Below, in pieces: positions 23,208 to 33,882 of a DNA stretch of 64,000 nt. Position numbers and translations under genes: made by a program. Each line of letters opens with the position of its first letter. Position 1 is the stretch's first letter. The notes below the pieces were generated by a model. It saw only the letters and a list, made by a program, of their open reading frames with translations. It was not told the DNA's origin and ran no database searches. Origin of the DNA: Diogma glabrata (lineage: Eukaryota; Arthropoda; Insecta; Diptera; Cylindrotomidae); the NCBI GenBank assembly GCA_963693315.1, contig CAVNZG010001082.1:94001-158000 (forward strand), in the 5' to 3' direction.

Positions 23208-23330
23208 TTATAAACAAAACACAGTCGTTCTTCTAAAAGCGGTGATGCCGCGCACCTCATAGTACTATAGAATTTTGTCAAAATACGCACCCACGGCGTT
23301 TTAGGAAGAACGATCGTGTTTTGTTTATAA
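23208..23330. mobile_element. Hairpin MITE-like element inside the hAT
   Basis: The 31-32 bp ends (TTATAAACAAAACACAGTCG inward) are inverted copies around a 60-bp GC-richer loop. It has no coding capacity. Confidence 0.72.
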
Positions 23331-23710
23331 AACTGATTTCATCAGAAGATTAGAAGCAATTCGACCACCTTTCGTATCGGTGGCGCTCTAGTCCTTAATA
23401 CAAAGAACGATAACGGTTTGAATATTGCGGTGAACTGTACTTTAGTCGGGCCAAAATAATATGTAACGTAATAATTATATTATCAGATATATTTCAATTA
23501 ATAGTATGCGATAAAATTGGTATATTAGTAAAGTAAATCTTCTAAAAATTAGACGAATTTACAAAATAACAGTGCATTGAAATTTTTATAGTGTATAATT
23601 CTATCACGATTTTATGATTTTATTGAATCGATGTATTGATAGTATCAGATCCTTGGGGGGGGGGGCAATGCCCCCCCCAGCCCTACCCAATTGACGCCCC
23701 TGTGTGAAGA

Positions 23711-24299
23711 TGATAGTTTTCTCAGAAATATCTGTCTCTGTAATGATGAATCTGATACCGGTGCTTTGTTTGTTTATTTTCACAATTTTTATTAATAAAT
23801 TTTACAGTTTTAAGAAAAGTAATTGAGTTTAAATCAAATTTTAACCAATCTCTCAAATCTCTCTAAAATATTGTAACAATCGAAATGCAATCTTCCTAGA
23901 ATGAAAATAAATAATATTTGTATAATAATGTAAATTTCATTTAATTATTAAGCTATTAAGCTTCAAAAATTTTTGCATATGCTTTCTAATAATCAGGCGT
24001 TAAATATAGAAGGTTTTGAGTAACAATTAAGGGATTTTTGTATCGATTAGCATGAATCAAAAAGTTAATTTACACATTAAATTATAAAAATTATAGAAAA
24101 AAATATTGCGACGCTGATGCATAGGCTGACTTCACCACAGCTCTGGAAACATAGTGTTCTGGATATATAATGAGCTAATATCCATCAAATACTTTAATTA
24201 ACAGCTAACCAATGTTGTAGATTTCCCGTAGTTCTAATTATAAAGAAAATTAAAGTACGCAGTAGTATAGTATCCCAACAAACATAAATTCTGTTGTAC
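23711..24299. other. No recognisable gene
   Basis: AT-rich flank of the hAT element. No motif seen. Confidence 0.4.
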
Positions 24300-25620
24300 G
24301 AGAAAAAGTAATTGAATTGAATTGATAAACCGAAAGTTGGGATGTAGAACTATTGTGAAGCGTACTAAATGTTTATGTACCAAGTGTCATCCAATTCGAT
24401 TATCAGATACAGATGTTATTGAGCTTCCAAAAAAACAGGTGCTCGGAGGCCGCCCTACCACTTTGTTCACTGTCGCTAAAAAACTAATCAGTTCCTTGCC
24501 CTACATATTTGCATCTTTTTCCAAAGTGTCATCAAAATTCATTCACGAACGAATTTTGAATGCTCCCAACAAACATTGAAACAATAAACAGGTGTTCGGA
24601 AGGCCCCCTCCACTTATCCCAATATTGTCCAAAAACTAATCAGTTTGTTGTCATTTAGTCTCCATCTTTTTTCAAAGTGTCATTAAAATTGATTAATGAA
24701 TGAAGCCTGTATGCTCCCAACAAACTTTAAAAAGAAAATGTGAAAAGTCAGCAGTTGTGTGGTAGACCCTCCGCCACTTTAATCAATGTTGGCCAAATGA
24801 TGATAGTTATCTTCTCACACTAATTGAATCCTTTCCCATAGGTTTCATCATAATCGCTTCATTATTGTAGGCTGTAGTGTGCATAAAGACACTGAAAAAA
24901 CTTCAAAAAATCAAAAAAAACAAATTTTTACCGGAAGCGAAAAACCGGAATATGGGATACAGAAATGTTGTAAACCATACTAAATGCTTATCTGCCAAGT
25001 TTCATCTAATTCTATTATCCGGTACAGATGTTATTGAGCTTTCAAAAAATCAGGTGTATGGGACACCCCCACCACTTTGTTCACTATCGCTCAAAAACTA
25101 ATCAGTTCTTTGCCATACATATTTGCATCTTTTTTCAAAGTGTAATCAAAATCCATTCACGAACGAATGCCGTATGCTTCCAACAATCATAAAAACATGG
25201 TGAAAAAAACCACCTGCTGTATGGTGGACCCCAACCCTTTATAAAATGTACTCAGAAAGCTGATAAAATCTTGCTCATGTTACTTGAAAGCTTTTACTAA
25301 CGTTTCATGAAAATCGATCGGTAATGGTAGGTACAGTAGGGCTACAGTAAACACCTGAAAAATTTTAACCGGAAGTGACAAACCGAAAGTTGATATGCAG
25401 AAATATTGGAAACAGTACTAAAACATCATATATCAAGTTTTCATAAGATCATAAGCCGGTATAAGAAGTTATTGAACATTTAAACTTAGAGATGTTCGGG
25501 CGACCCCCCGCCATTTTGTCCAATTATAAAATGAATCAAGATCTTCCATGTTCAAGTGAAATTGGATCGTTTGCCAAAGTTTCATCAAGATCCTATGCAG
25601 GAATGTCACGTACCTACCCA
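24300..25620. repeat. Degenerate long tandem repeats
   Basis: Segments near 24310-24560 and 24930-25160 are clearly homologous (shared ATACTAAATGTTTATG-like text, CAGATGTTATTGAGCTT, AAAAACTAATCAGTTC, TTCATTCACGAACGAA). Intervening segments carry weaker versions of 'TTTCATCAAAATCGATTC' and 'GGACCCCC'. The block ends in CCCACCCACCCACACACAGA near 25617. The ancestral unit is roughly 250-300 bp. The three short frames here are incidental. Confidence 0.7.
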
Positions 25621-25892
25621 CCCACCCACACACAGACGTACACCAAAATTTTTATTGGCTATTTAGATAGAGAATGGTCCAAAAATAAGAAAAAACAAAA
25701 TTTGGGGTATGTAAGATTTTTTTTTCTCGATAGATTGCATTACTTCACACAATTTAAAATTGGGGTGAAGTAAAAAATGTACCAAAAACGTAATAATCAC
25801 AAAATGTAAACAAAATATACAATTTTGACGTATGTCAAAGTTTTACACTTACAGTAGAGTCTGTCTGCCATCAACCGGAAAACATCTGTAAA

Positions 25893-27660
25893 AATATGGA
25901 GGGGCTGAAATCTCACAGCTCTGAGATATCAAGACTTCGGTCTGGGTTAAGGGATTTTGATATAGTTTTCGGCAAAAAACTTTTATGAGCACATGGTTTT
26001 TAGTTTTGGGCAGCGATGTATATCAAACATAACTCTTTGTTAAATTACAAGTATTTTTTATCTCTGTTTAAAAATTTATTACAAAACTAACACGAAACAT
26101 CAATACGTTGCCGGAAAATTATAATCAAAATTCCAAAAATATTGTTAAATTAAATAAAATCAAACTTTTTCAAAATTCCAAAAATATTCCAAAAATTAGA
26201 ATAAAATCAAATATTTAAACTTTTTCTAAATTCCGATAATATTCCAAAAATTCTTAAAAATTCAAACTTTTCCAAAATTCTAAAAATATTGCAAAAATTA
26301 TTACACAATCAAAAATTAAAACTTTTTTCAAAATGCCATAAATTATAATAAAATCAAAAATTTAAAATTTTTAAAATTCTAAAAATATTCCAAAAATTCT
26401 TACAAAATCAAAAAATGAAACTTTTTTCAAAATTCTAAATATATATAAATATAAAATTCAAAAATTCTATTTTTTTCAAAATTCCAAAAATATTGCAAAA
26501 AAAAAATTATAACAAATCAAAAATTGAAACTTTTTTCAAAATTCCAAAAATATTCCAAAAATTAGAATGAAATCAAATATTTAAACTTTTTCTAAATTCC
26601 AATAATAATCTAAAAATTCTTGAAAATTCAAACTTTTTCCAAAATTCTAAAAATATTACAAAAATTATTACAAAATCAAAAATTGAAAATTTTTTCAAAA
26701 TTCCAAAAATTATAATAAAATCAAAAATTAAAAATTTTTCAAAATTCTAAAAATATTGCAAAAATTCTTACAAAATCAAAAATTAAAACTTTTTCCGAAA
26801 TTCTAAAAATATTGCAAAAATTATTACAAAATCAAAAATACAAACTTTTTCAAAATTCCAAAAATATTTCAAAAACTATAACAAATTCAAAAATGTCCAT
26901 GTCCAATTTCATTTTCAATTACATTTACGTCATAAAAACAGCTACATTTTTTTCCAAAAAATGGGCGAAAAAAATAAATGAAATCATTTTTTGACACACT
27001 TGACATTATTTTTTGACAAACTTATAATGCCATAATTCTCAATAATAATAATAAAATTTCATTTCAAACAAACAATTTTATTTTTTGCCAAAAAATTGGG
27101 TAAAAAAATAAATAAAAATCTTTCTTTTGACACACTTGACAACATTTTTTTGACAAACTTATAATGCCATAATTCTCAATAATAATAATAAAATTTCATT
27201 TCAAACAAACAGTTTTATTTTTTTCCAAAAAATTAGGTAAAAAAATAAATAAAAATCTTTCTTTTCACATACTTGACAACATTGTTTTGACAAACTTATA
27301 ATGCAATAATCTAGTTTTTGATCTCACATACCAATCCCGACTATCAAGATTTCTCCAAATTTAATGTTCCTACTCGTAATCACTTAAAATGAACGTTTTT
27401 TAAGCCAAAAATATAAAAATTTGCTATTTTTGACACACATAATGATTTTTTTGACACACTTCCGGTACAGTTATTGAGCACAGCGTCTTTTGGAACCTGT
27501 TCCTTGAGTAAACCTATTTTTAGAAAAAAAAATTTTTGATTTCCTTCCAGCGGTTTTCAGTAGGTCCTAAAACGTCGAGAAATTCCAGAAAAAGTGGGGG
27601 AAAGAATTTCACTTTTGGCTCATGAATGTAATACTTAGGTCTTTCAGAACGAAGTAATAC
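25893..27660 (+). mobile_element. Second copy of the satellite-bearing arm
   Basis: The order equals the right arm of the palindrome read outward. First GGGCTGAAATCTCACAGCTC (25895, compare 14615), then AT-rich repeats (26090-26890), about 2.5 satellite monomers (26970-27310), then a terminal segment of about 350 bp that the 10.8-19.2 kb copy lacks. That segment contains CTCACATACCAATCCCGAC, TTTTTGACACACTTCCGG, GTAGGTCCTAAAACGTCGAG and CTTAGGTCTTTCAGAACGAA. It matches 58543-58895 in inverse orientation. No transposase remnant is present. Confidence 0.82.
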
Positions 27661-28497
27661 AAAATCTTTTGAAAATGCCTGGTATGGAGAGAGATTTCTG
27701 AAAAATACAGAGAGACCAATATATGAGGGATATATATTGAGGTCCATCACATTACAATTTTTTAATAAAAAGATTTTTATAAATATAATTGCACTGCACT
27801 GACAAAAAAAAATAATGTAATGACAACCTCATCTCGAAGTTGTCAGTTTATTGTTCAAACAAAGAAAAAATAGTTGCATCTCACCGTGATTGGGACCATA
27901 ACACGTTAACATTTTCCTGACAACAGAATGAGGTTTATTTATAAAATAAAGTGTACATCCAATGTAACAGTAGTTGATTAAAGTTAAAAGCTATTTCCAT
28001 TCAAAAATTTTCTTTGGCCTTATATTATGAGTTTTCCAGTTCAAAATTGAAGTATTTGAAATTAGTTGAACTATACTTAATTTTCACTTAAACATTACGT
28101 ACGGTAATTGTATAGTTGTTGAATGAATTTCTGAATGATTTTTGCCATATATGCTCCCGCGGCGAGGTTGAGACAACTGCATTTCGATTGGAAATAGAAC
28201 ATGTTTTTTTAGTGTGTGTAGCCAATGTTATAAATTCCAATTTTATTTTTGTTGTAATAAATTGAAAGTGTTTATGTTAATTTAATTTTAAAAAAATTTC
28301 TTCTGTTTATTGTATTTCTCTTTAAAAAAAAGAATTTCGATAAACGAACCATGTGATGGATGGATGCCACGGCGATATTCTATTAATTTAAATAAATAGA
28401 GATATCAAAAGATTTGAAAAAACAAAGGTGGATTCTGTGTTTGTAAATTGTGGCTACTGTCATATACGCGCTCCATTGCAGTCGATATAGGTTTTAG
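27661..28497. other. No recognisable gene
   Basis: AT-rich flank. No terminal repeats or motifs seen. Confidence 0.4.
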
Positions 28498-28584
28498 GCG
28501 CGCTATACACTTGACCTAAGCTATGCGAACTATGCCAACTATGTTTTTTGTATATATAACGTAATCAAATGGATGACTATACAC
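28498..28584 (+). repeat. Dispersed repeat (inverse copy at 32207-32296)
   Basis: GGCGCGCTATACACTTGA, AAGCTATGCGAAC, ACTATGTTTTTTGTATAT and GACTATACACTT recur in the same order on the minus strand at 32296-32207. It probably belongs to a small non-coding transposon; its ends are not defined. Confidence 0.75.
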
Positions 28585-28684
28585 TTTTTTTTTGAAGTTA
28601 TACTTCTTTGCGCTCGTTGTAAATATTTTGATGGGGTGTTAATCGAGAAACCGCGTCACGCTTGTTTAAGTTATAATTTAACCT

Positions 28685-28766
28685 TTATGCTGTATGGTAA
28701 TAAAGACGAAATTAGTAAATCAACCTTATGCTGTATGGTAATAAAGACGAAATTACTAAATCAATC
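28685..28766. repeat. 41-bp tandem duplication
   Basis: TTATGCTGTATGGTAATAAA and its continuation occur twice head to tail with one G/C difference. Confidence 0.93.
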
Positions 28767-29534
28767 ATATTTTATAATAATAAAACATTATTCGCTTAGT
28801 TATCTTTGATCAATTTTTTATTTCACTTTTCGGAATTATCATTAAAAGGAATAGTTAATGTATAATGTGACAAACAAATATGTTAAATTATTTTTTAACA
28901 AATACATATTTCTAATTTACAACAAATATGTTCTTATGGTTTGCAATTATATAAAATATGTACATATTTCTATGCATTAGCACCAATACGATACATTTAA
29001 GCATTGCTTATATATGATTAAACAAACCTGCTTGCATTAGCAGAACTGCCCTCACATGTTCCAAAAATTGGAAATTGACGTTTCTTTTCCTCTTCTTAGA
29101 AACATTGATTAACCAAGAATTTGCATTGGAACCTTAGTACCGAAGAAAAAGATTATGAACAATATCAAAGCTACAGGTTTAAAGTGTTTTACTTATTGAG
29201 TGAAATATGCTTCGCCATTACTTTCAAAACTATTATTGTTATTGCAAGGGATCTATAAAATATATGCAAATATGTTAACAAATGGTGTGATTTGACTGTT
29301 TTAATAATAATATATAAGTCTGAATTTACAAATGAAATCAGTCTTATTATTATTTTTTCCAATTTTTGTTTTAAGTTGTGGGAAGGAATGTCGAAATAAG
29401 ACGATGACCATAAAGCGATATAACCCATTAAACGAAAATATTCACTAAAAATGGTGGTATTTTTTGACCGGCCGGCGTATGCATCAATGTAGTAGAGTAT
29501 TGCAGACAATCGATAATAGTATATTAAGAAACTA
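28767..29534. other. No recognisable gene
   Basis: AT-rich. It includes most of the C-terminal part of a 191-codon minus-strand frame (29189-29764) that I reject as coding because it runs through a hairpin and has no family signature. Confidence 0.4.
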
Positions 29535-29636
29535 GTTTCATAATCGACGATTTTATCGCACGCAATCTGTTTAGAAAACGACCCGCGCAGCGGGGAGTTT
29601 TCTAAAGGATAAGTGCGATAAAACGTCTTATGAAAC
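29535..29636. repeat. Imperfect hairpin, MITE-like
   Basis: GTTTCATAATCGACGATTTT and the rest of a 27-bp end pair with GTGCGATAAAACGTCTTATG at 29613-29636. The loop contains a second nested inversion (GAAAACGACCC...GGGAGTTTTC). Confidence 0.7.
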
Positions 29637-30619
29637 GAGTTTTTTATACTATTTTTTCTATTTTGCATTTTTTGTCTTGAAATTTTAAAAAAATTTTTAT
29701 GTTTTAATGTTTTAAAGAAAATTTCTAAAAATTTCAATTCAAAATAGTAAGCTCTGCGTTTCATTATATTTCTATATATTTTTTTGTTGCAAAACTAGCT
29801 TTCATAAAATGTGTATTTTATTAAAATATAGTCAATTTGATATTTTGTTATTATTACTAATTATTTTAATTAATTAAAATATTTAACACTAATTTAGATT
29901 ATTTTTTATTAATTAATAAGAATAATTTTATTTATATAATTATTCGTTTTAACTTTCACTGACGTTTGTATGACCAATGTGACCAACCTTGAAAAACAAA
30001 ACTTTGCGTATCTTAATGAAGGCCATTTCGATACGCATTTGGGTATCGAAATGACTTTATTTTAGACGCAAAATAGAAAAAATATATTTGCAAATTGCAA
30101 TACGACCCTCTTCAGAACAGCAAAATTTCTGGATTGATAAATGATTATAAGTCTACATGAAATAGGACGCTAAACCAATAGCAATGAGCCAGTGTACCTA
30201 TTTTTTATGACGAGTACGGTGGTTTCGGAGTAAGTAATTGACAATTGTGACATCCAATAAACAAATATATTTACGCTCATCTAATTGTTCGTGACACATT
30301 GAATTATTTGAATTAAATCTTTGGAATAAAATTTTAACTTTTTTCTAACCTTAATCTTTTGCCATCTACATTTATAAAAATTATTTAATTATTATTTGTC
30401 TGTCAAATGTGTTTTAATTTTAACATACATTTAATATGTAAATTTATCTATAGCTTTAGAGACATTTACTTAATGGCTTTTGCTGACTGTAAAATGATAC
30501 TATTACATTTTTTTCAAACTTTTTATAAACATTTACTAATAAAATAAGTTAAATTAAATGACATTAAAAAAAACTATAGGAGAATTTACTCAAAAAAAAC
30601 AGTTTTCAACCACTTTATC
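29637..30619. other. No recognisable gene; probable body of a Helitron
   Basis: AT-rich sequence upstream of a Helitron-like 3' terminus. No Rep/helicase motif seen, so any Helitron here would be non-autonomous. Confidence 0.35.
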
Positions 30620-30656
30620 TGGGAAGCACGGGCATCGCCGTGCGGGTACCTTCTAG
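30620..30656 (+). mobile_element. Helitron-like 3' terminus
   Basis: A 6-bp-stem GC-rich hairpin (GCACGG...CCGTGC, 30626-30643) followed 9 bases later by CTAG, with a T next to it (CTTCTAG|T). A subterminal hairpin plus CTRR next to T is the accepted hallmark of a Helitron 3' end. I did not find the 5' TC end. Confidence 0.72.
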
Positions 30657-30659
30657 TAA

Positions 30660-30930
30660 TTAATAATTATTAGTTTTTTGAATAATATTTTTTTTTTCTT
30701 TTTGGATAATATTTTTTTTATTTTTTTGACTAAGAAAACTAAGAAAAATCGACGATTATACGTTCTTATACTTTTTGAATAATAATTTTTTTTTTGAAAA
30801 ATATTTTTTTTTTATTTATTTTTTGAATATGTTTTTTTTTTGCTTTTTTTTTGAACGATATTTTTTTTTTTTGTATTATATTTTTTTTTAGAATAATATT
30901 TTGGTTTTTTTTTAGTTATTTTTTTTTAAT
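30660..30930. repeat. T-rich degenerate repeat
   Basis: Runs of T interspersed with GAATAATATTTT-like units at irregular spacing, ending in TCTGTCTGTCTGTGTGCG. Low complexity, no gene. Confidence 0.75.
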
Positions 30931-31019
30931 GTATCCTATCTGTCTGTCTGTGTGCGTGTGTGCGAGCGAATGGCCAAAGAAGTATAACTTCCACCGTCTG
31001 GTCCGACGCAGACCCTACT

Positions 31020-32157
31020 TTTTTTTTTTAATAAAATGTGTTGTGTAATAGGGTTTAGAATATGTGTCACAACAACACATAAATACCTTTTAAGACCTAG
31101 GTCTAGACCTGGGTCCCACAACAACTGGCGTTCTAAGGTTTAGATTAACGCTTTTTTTGAACATCTGTGGGTTGAAGCCACCTGAGACTAAGTGTTCCGG
31201 CAAACTATTCCATTTGTACGCAGTTCGGACAAAGAAGTCTCTCTGCGATCTGCTAGTATGACAGCGCGGGATCTTTACCGTTTCACCGGTTGCGGCAGCC
31301 GATTGCCGAGTGGAACGGGGGTAAGAATAAGTTTGAGGCATGATGCCGCTGATTTCATCTGAGCACTGCTGATGACGATATTTGTAAAAAACAACGAGGT
31401 CAGCAACAGTGCGACGATGTTGTAGGGAATCCAGTTTTGATGTCAAAGTTCGATCACCCACAATTCGTATAGCTCGCTTTTGAACAGAGTCCAAGAGGGC
31501 CAAGATGGAAACAGAGGCAGCACCCCAAATTTGACAGCAGTACTCCATACAGGGACGAATATAGGACTTATAAACATGGAGCAATTGGTATGGAGTGAAA
31601 AATTTTTTGCATCTATTTAGGAGGCCGAGTTTTTTAGACACGCTTTTTGCCATCGCCATTACATGATCGTTCCAGAGTAGGTCATTTGAAACTGTGACAC
31701 CCAATAAATGAATGTTTTTACATTCACCTATTGGTTCATCACACATACTAAATAAAATATCTTTGGGGAACTCGGTCTTTAATCTGGAAACAATCAACAG
31801 CTGTGTTTTGGTAGAGTTGAAATTGACAAGGTTTTGGTCACCCCAGTCGGCGACTTTATTCAGCTCTTTGTTCACGTTTATGGCAGCGTCTCTCCGGGCA
31901 GGATTAATTCGTTCGTGCATTTTACCTTTTGAAGGAAGGGGCTCGAACGACTTGTGCAGAGTACTATCATCTGCAAAACTGTTTATTGGGTTGCTGGTGA
32001 TTTTCAACAATTCGTTGATATAAATCAAAAATAGGGTTGGGGACAATACTGAGCCTTGGGGTACACCAGCGTTAATTAGCTTAGACTTAGAAGAAAATCC
32101 GTCTAAGGTTACCGAAATGTATCGGTTGGATAGAAAATTTTGAATCAGCTTCACAAA
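31020..32157 (-). CDS. LINE 3' fragment: reverse transcriptase C-terminal half and tail
   Basis: A 354-codon open frame (32154-31090) starts inside the RT palm: GFSSKSKLINAGVPQGSVLS, then the catalytic NSFADDSTLHKSF. After that come the thumb and C-terminal region: DWGDQNLVNFNSTKTQLLIV, SYIRPCMEYCCQIWGAA, QKRAIRIVGD and [20 protein letters not shown]. The 3' UTR ends with CACAACACATTTTATTAAAA (31047-31021), shared with the short elements. The fragment is 5'-truncated at about 32157, the usual outcome of incomplete target-primed reverse transcription. The frame has no stops, so this is a recent copy, but it lacks the fingers and endonuclease. Sequence 5' of the break is a dispersed repeat, the likely insertion target. 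Confidence 0.92.
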
Positions 32158-32206
32158 ATTGGGATGAAAACCGTACGAAAACCGTACCGTCAGCTGACAT
32201 AGCTTA

Positions 32207-32296
32207 GCTCAAGTGTATAGTCATCAATTTGATTACGATATACAAAAAACATAGTTTGCATTGTTCGCATAGCTTTGCTCAAGTGTATAGCGCGCC
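32207..32296 (-). repeat. Dispersed repeat, inverse copy of 28498-28584
   Basis: Minus-strand text CGCGCTATACACTTGAGC...AAGCTATGCGAAC...GACTATACACTTGAGC. It contains the motif CTATACACTTGAGC twice directly repeated about 65 bp apart. Confidence 0.72.
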
Positions 32297-32369
32297 TTAT
32301 TGTTAATAATGCGCGAATTAGAATATTTTAATTGTCTGTCCTTTTTTATAATTATTTAAATAAACGAAA

Positions 32370-33210
32370 TCTTTTTTCAGCAATGTGGAACTTTCTGCAT
32401 TCTGCTTCTCAACATGAGTTGATAATGGAAGGAATTGCATTCTCAAGTTGCTTCTGCAGTGACGATTTCTTACAAACTTCACTACTTAGACTTTCTTCAT
32501 CCTTATTTTCAATAGTAATATCTTCAGTGATTTTCTCATACTCATAATAATCACAGGTGGATGTATTCTTCTAAAAATTTCTACCGCCAATGCAATAGAG
32601 GCACAATTTCTAACATAATCAAAATATTTATTGGAATGTGGAATACTGCCTGTTTATAAAAAGATTAACATAAGGAATTATGAATGAAGGAATATAAGGA
32701 ATTATCATAAGAAATTTATCACGACGTTCATCCTTTCGATTTTTTATCTATTTCAATAATTTTTTTGACAAATTTGTTCCACATTCTTCTAACTTTTCGA
32801 AAACGAATTTGAAAACGTCTTCAGCAGTCAAAAGCGTGGCTGAATTTTTGCTTAATTCTTTTACAGCCTTTTCCAGTGGATATAAGAGATCTAACAACTC
32901 TCTCTTTTTATACCATAAAAGTTTAAAATACTTTTCGTTACAGTAGAGAGAATTTTAGGCATGACAAAGCCTTTACTTCGGACACTTTTAAGTTTTCTTG
33001 ATGTAGATGATTCATGAATTTTATCGATTGAAGTTAAAGTTGAAGCTGAATTTATGATTATTTTATGAACGTTTAAATGATTTAAAAGTGGCGTCGTTCA
33101 TGATTCCTTACATCCTATTTGTTTACTGCAATGCTAACAGAAAGCATGACATCTTTTTTTTCATTTTTTTTTAAACGATTCCAAACTTCAGAGCGTTTAG
33201 ACATGGCTAT
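32370..33210 (-). pseudogene. BED-finger hAT transposase remnant, internally deleted
   Basis: Minus strand, N to C: SKRSEVWNRLKKNEKKDVM near 33200, like the start of a BED zinc-finger hAT protein. Then NHLNVHKIIINSASTLTSID and KGFVMPKILSTVTKSILNF. In another frame come LLDLLYPLEKAVKELSKNSA, TLLTAEDVFKFVFEKLEE and EVCKKSSLQKQLENAIPS. The last part matches the pre-C-terminal region of hAT/ZBED-type proteins. The finger's second half and the catalytic DDE core are missing or unrecognisable. At least three frame changes and several stops show it is dead. A hAT-like terminus (GATTAGAAACCCTAG) at 34042-34056 might be its 5' end. Confidence 0.62.
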
Positions 33211-33579
33211 ACAGTGCTTTTAAAAATTTTAAATGTGTTTGTTGTTAAATAAATTTACTAGTATAGTTATAAATTACACCGTATTTATTGAAGCAGATGC
33301 AAAATATATAAATTATTAAAAATTTAATATTTAAAAAACTCTGCTCTAATAATCATTAAAAAACTAAGTTTTTAAAACATTAATTTTTTTAAATTAACAT
33401 AGCATCAAAATAGCATAAAAAAATATTAGTAACATACATTTACACTGCAGATTGACGAAGTGCTTATAAAATATTCAAAGATTACAGTTTTCATAACATT
33501 AAAATTGTAAATAAATTTTTGACTTACAGTCACTTCACTGCACTAATAAACTTTGCAACGCAGTTTAAGACTGTGTTCC
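33211..33579. other. No recognisable gene
   Basis: AT-rich, probably the 5' non-coding part of the hAT remnant. Confidence 0.35.
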
Positions 33580-33882
33580 AATCCATGCTATTCAGTACCA
33601 AAATTCTAAATTGTACTAAAACTGTCAAATTGGCAATTTGGTCGTTCCAATTCAAATATATTCTAAATTGACAATTAAACATTGTTTTGTTTGTTTTTTC
33701 ATTTAATGTTAAAACCTAGAATTATATACGGTCTGTCCGACGAGGAGATTTCAATATAAAATATTGTGTTGCTATATTATATTATTATATAAGGCATAAA
33801 AATTTAGAATTAAATGGCGGAAATAGTCAACTAAATTTTTGACTATTTCAATTTAGAATTTTAGCACTAAATAGCATGGATT
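33580..33882. mobile_element. MITE, about 300 bp
   Basis: The ends AATCCATGCTATTCAGTACC... and ...GCACTAAATAGCATGGATT are inverted over about 34 bp (shared AAAATTCTAAATTG inside). The interior is AT-rich and non-coding. Confidence 0.8.

Larger units (their letters stand above)
19692..23702 (-). mobile_element. hAT element, 4.0 kb, decayed
   Basis: The left end starts CAGTGGCGTCATTTCACC and the right end, reverse-complemented, starts CAGGGGCGTCAATTGGGT, a terminal inverted repeat of hAT type. Flanks are TGTGAAGG (19684-19691) and TGTGAAGA (23703-23710), an 8-bp target duplication with one mismatch. Inside each end is a homopolymer block: 19 G at 19718-19736, and G11...C8 at 23655-23679. Transposase fragments lie on the minus strand. 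The interior 20900-23200 has no other recognised gene; it holds a 60-bp tandem duplication and a small hairpin element. Confidence 0.88.

Noticed and set aside
29189..29764. 191-codon minus-strand frame
   Set aside because: It crosses a hairpin, is rich in AT-driven residues (I, Y, K, F), and shows no domain or splice context. Probably chance.
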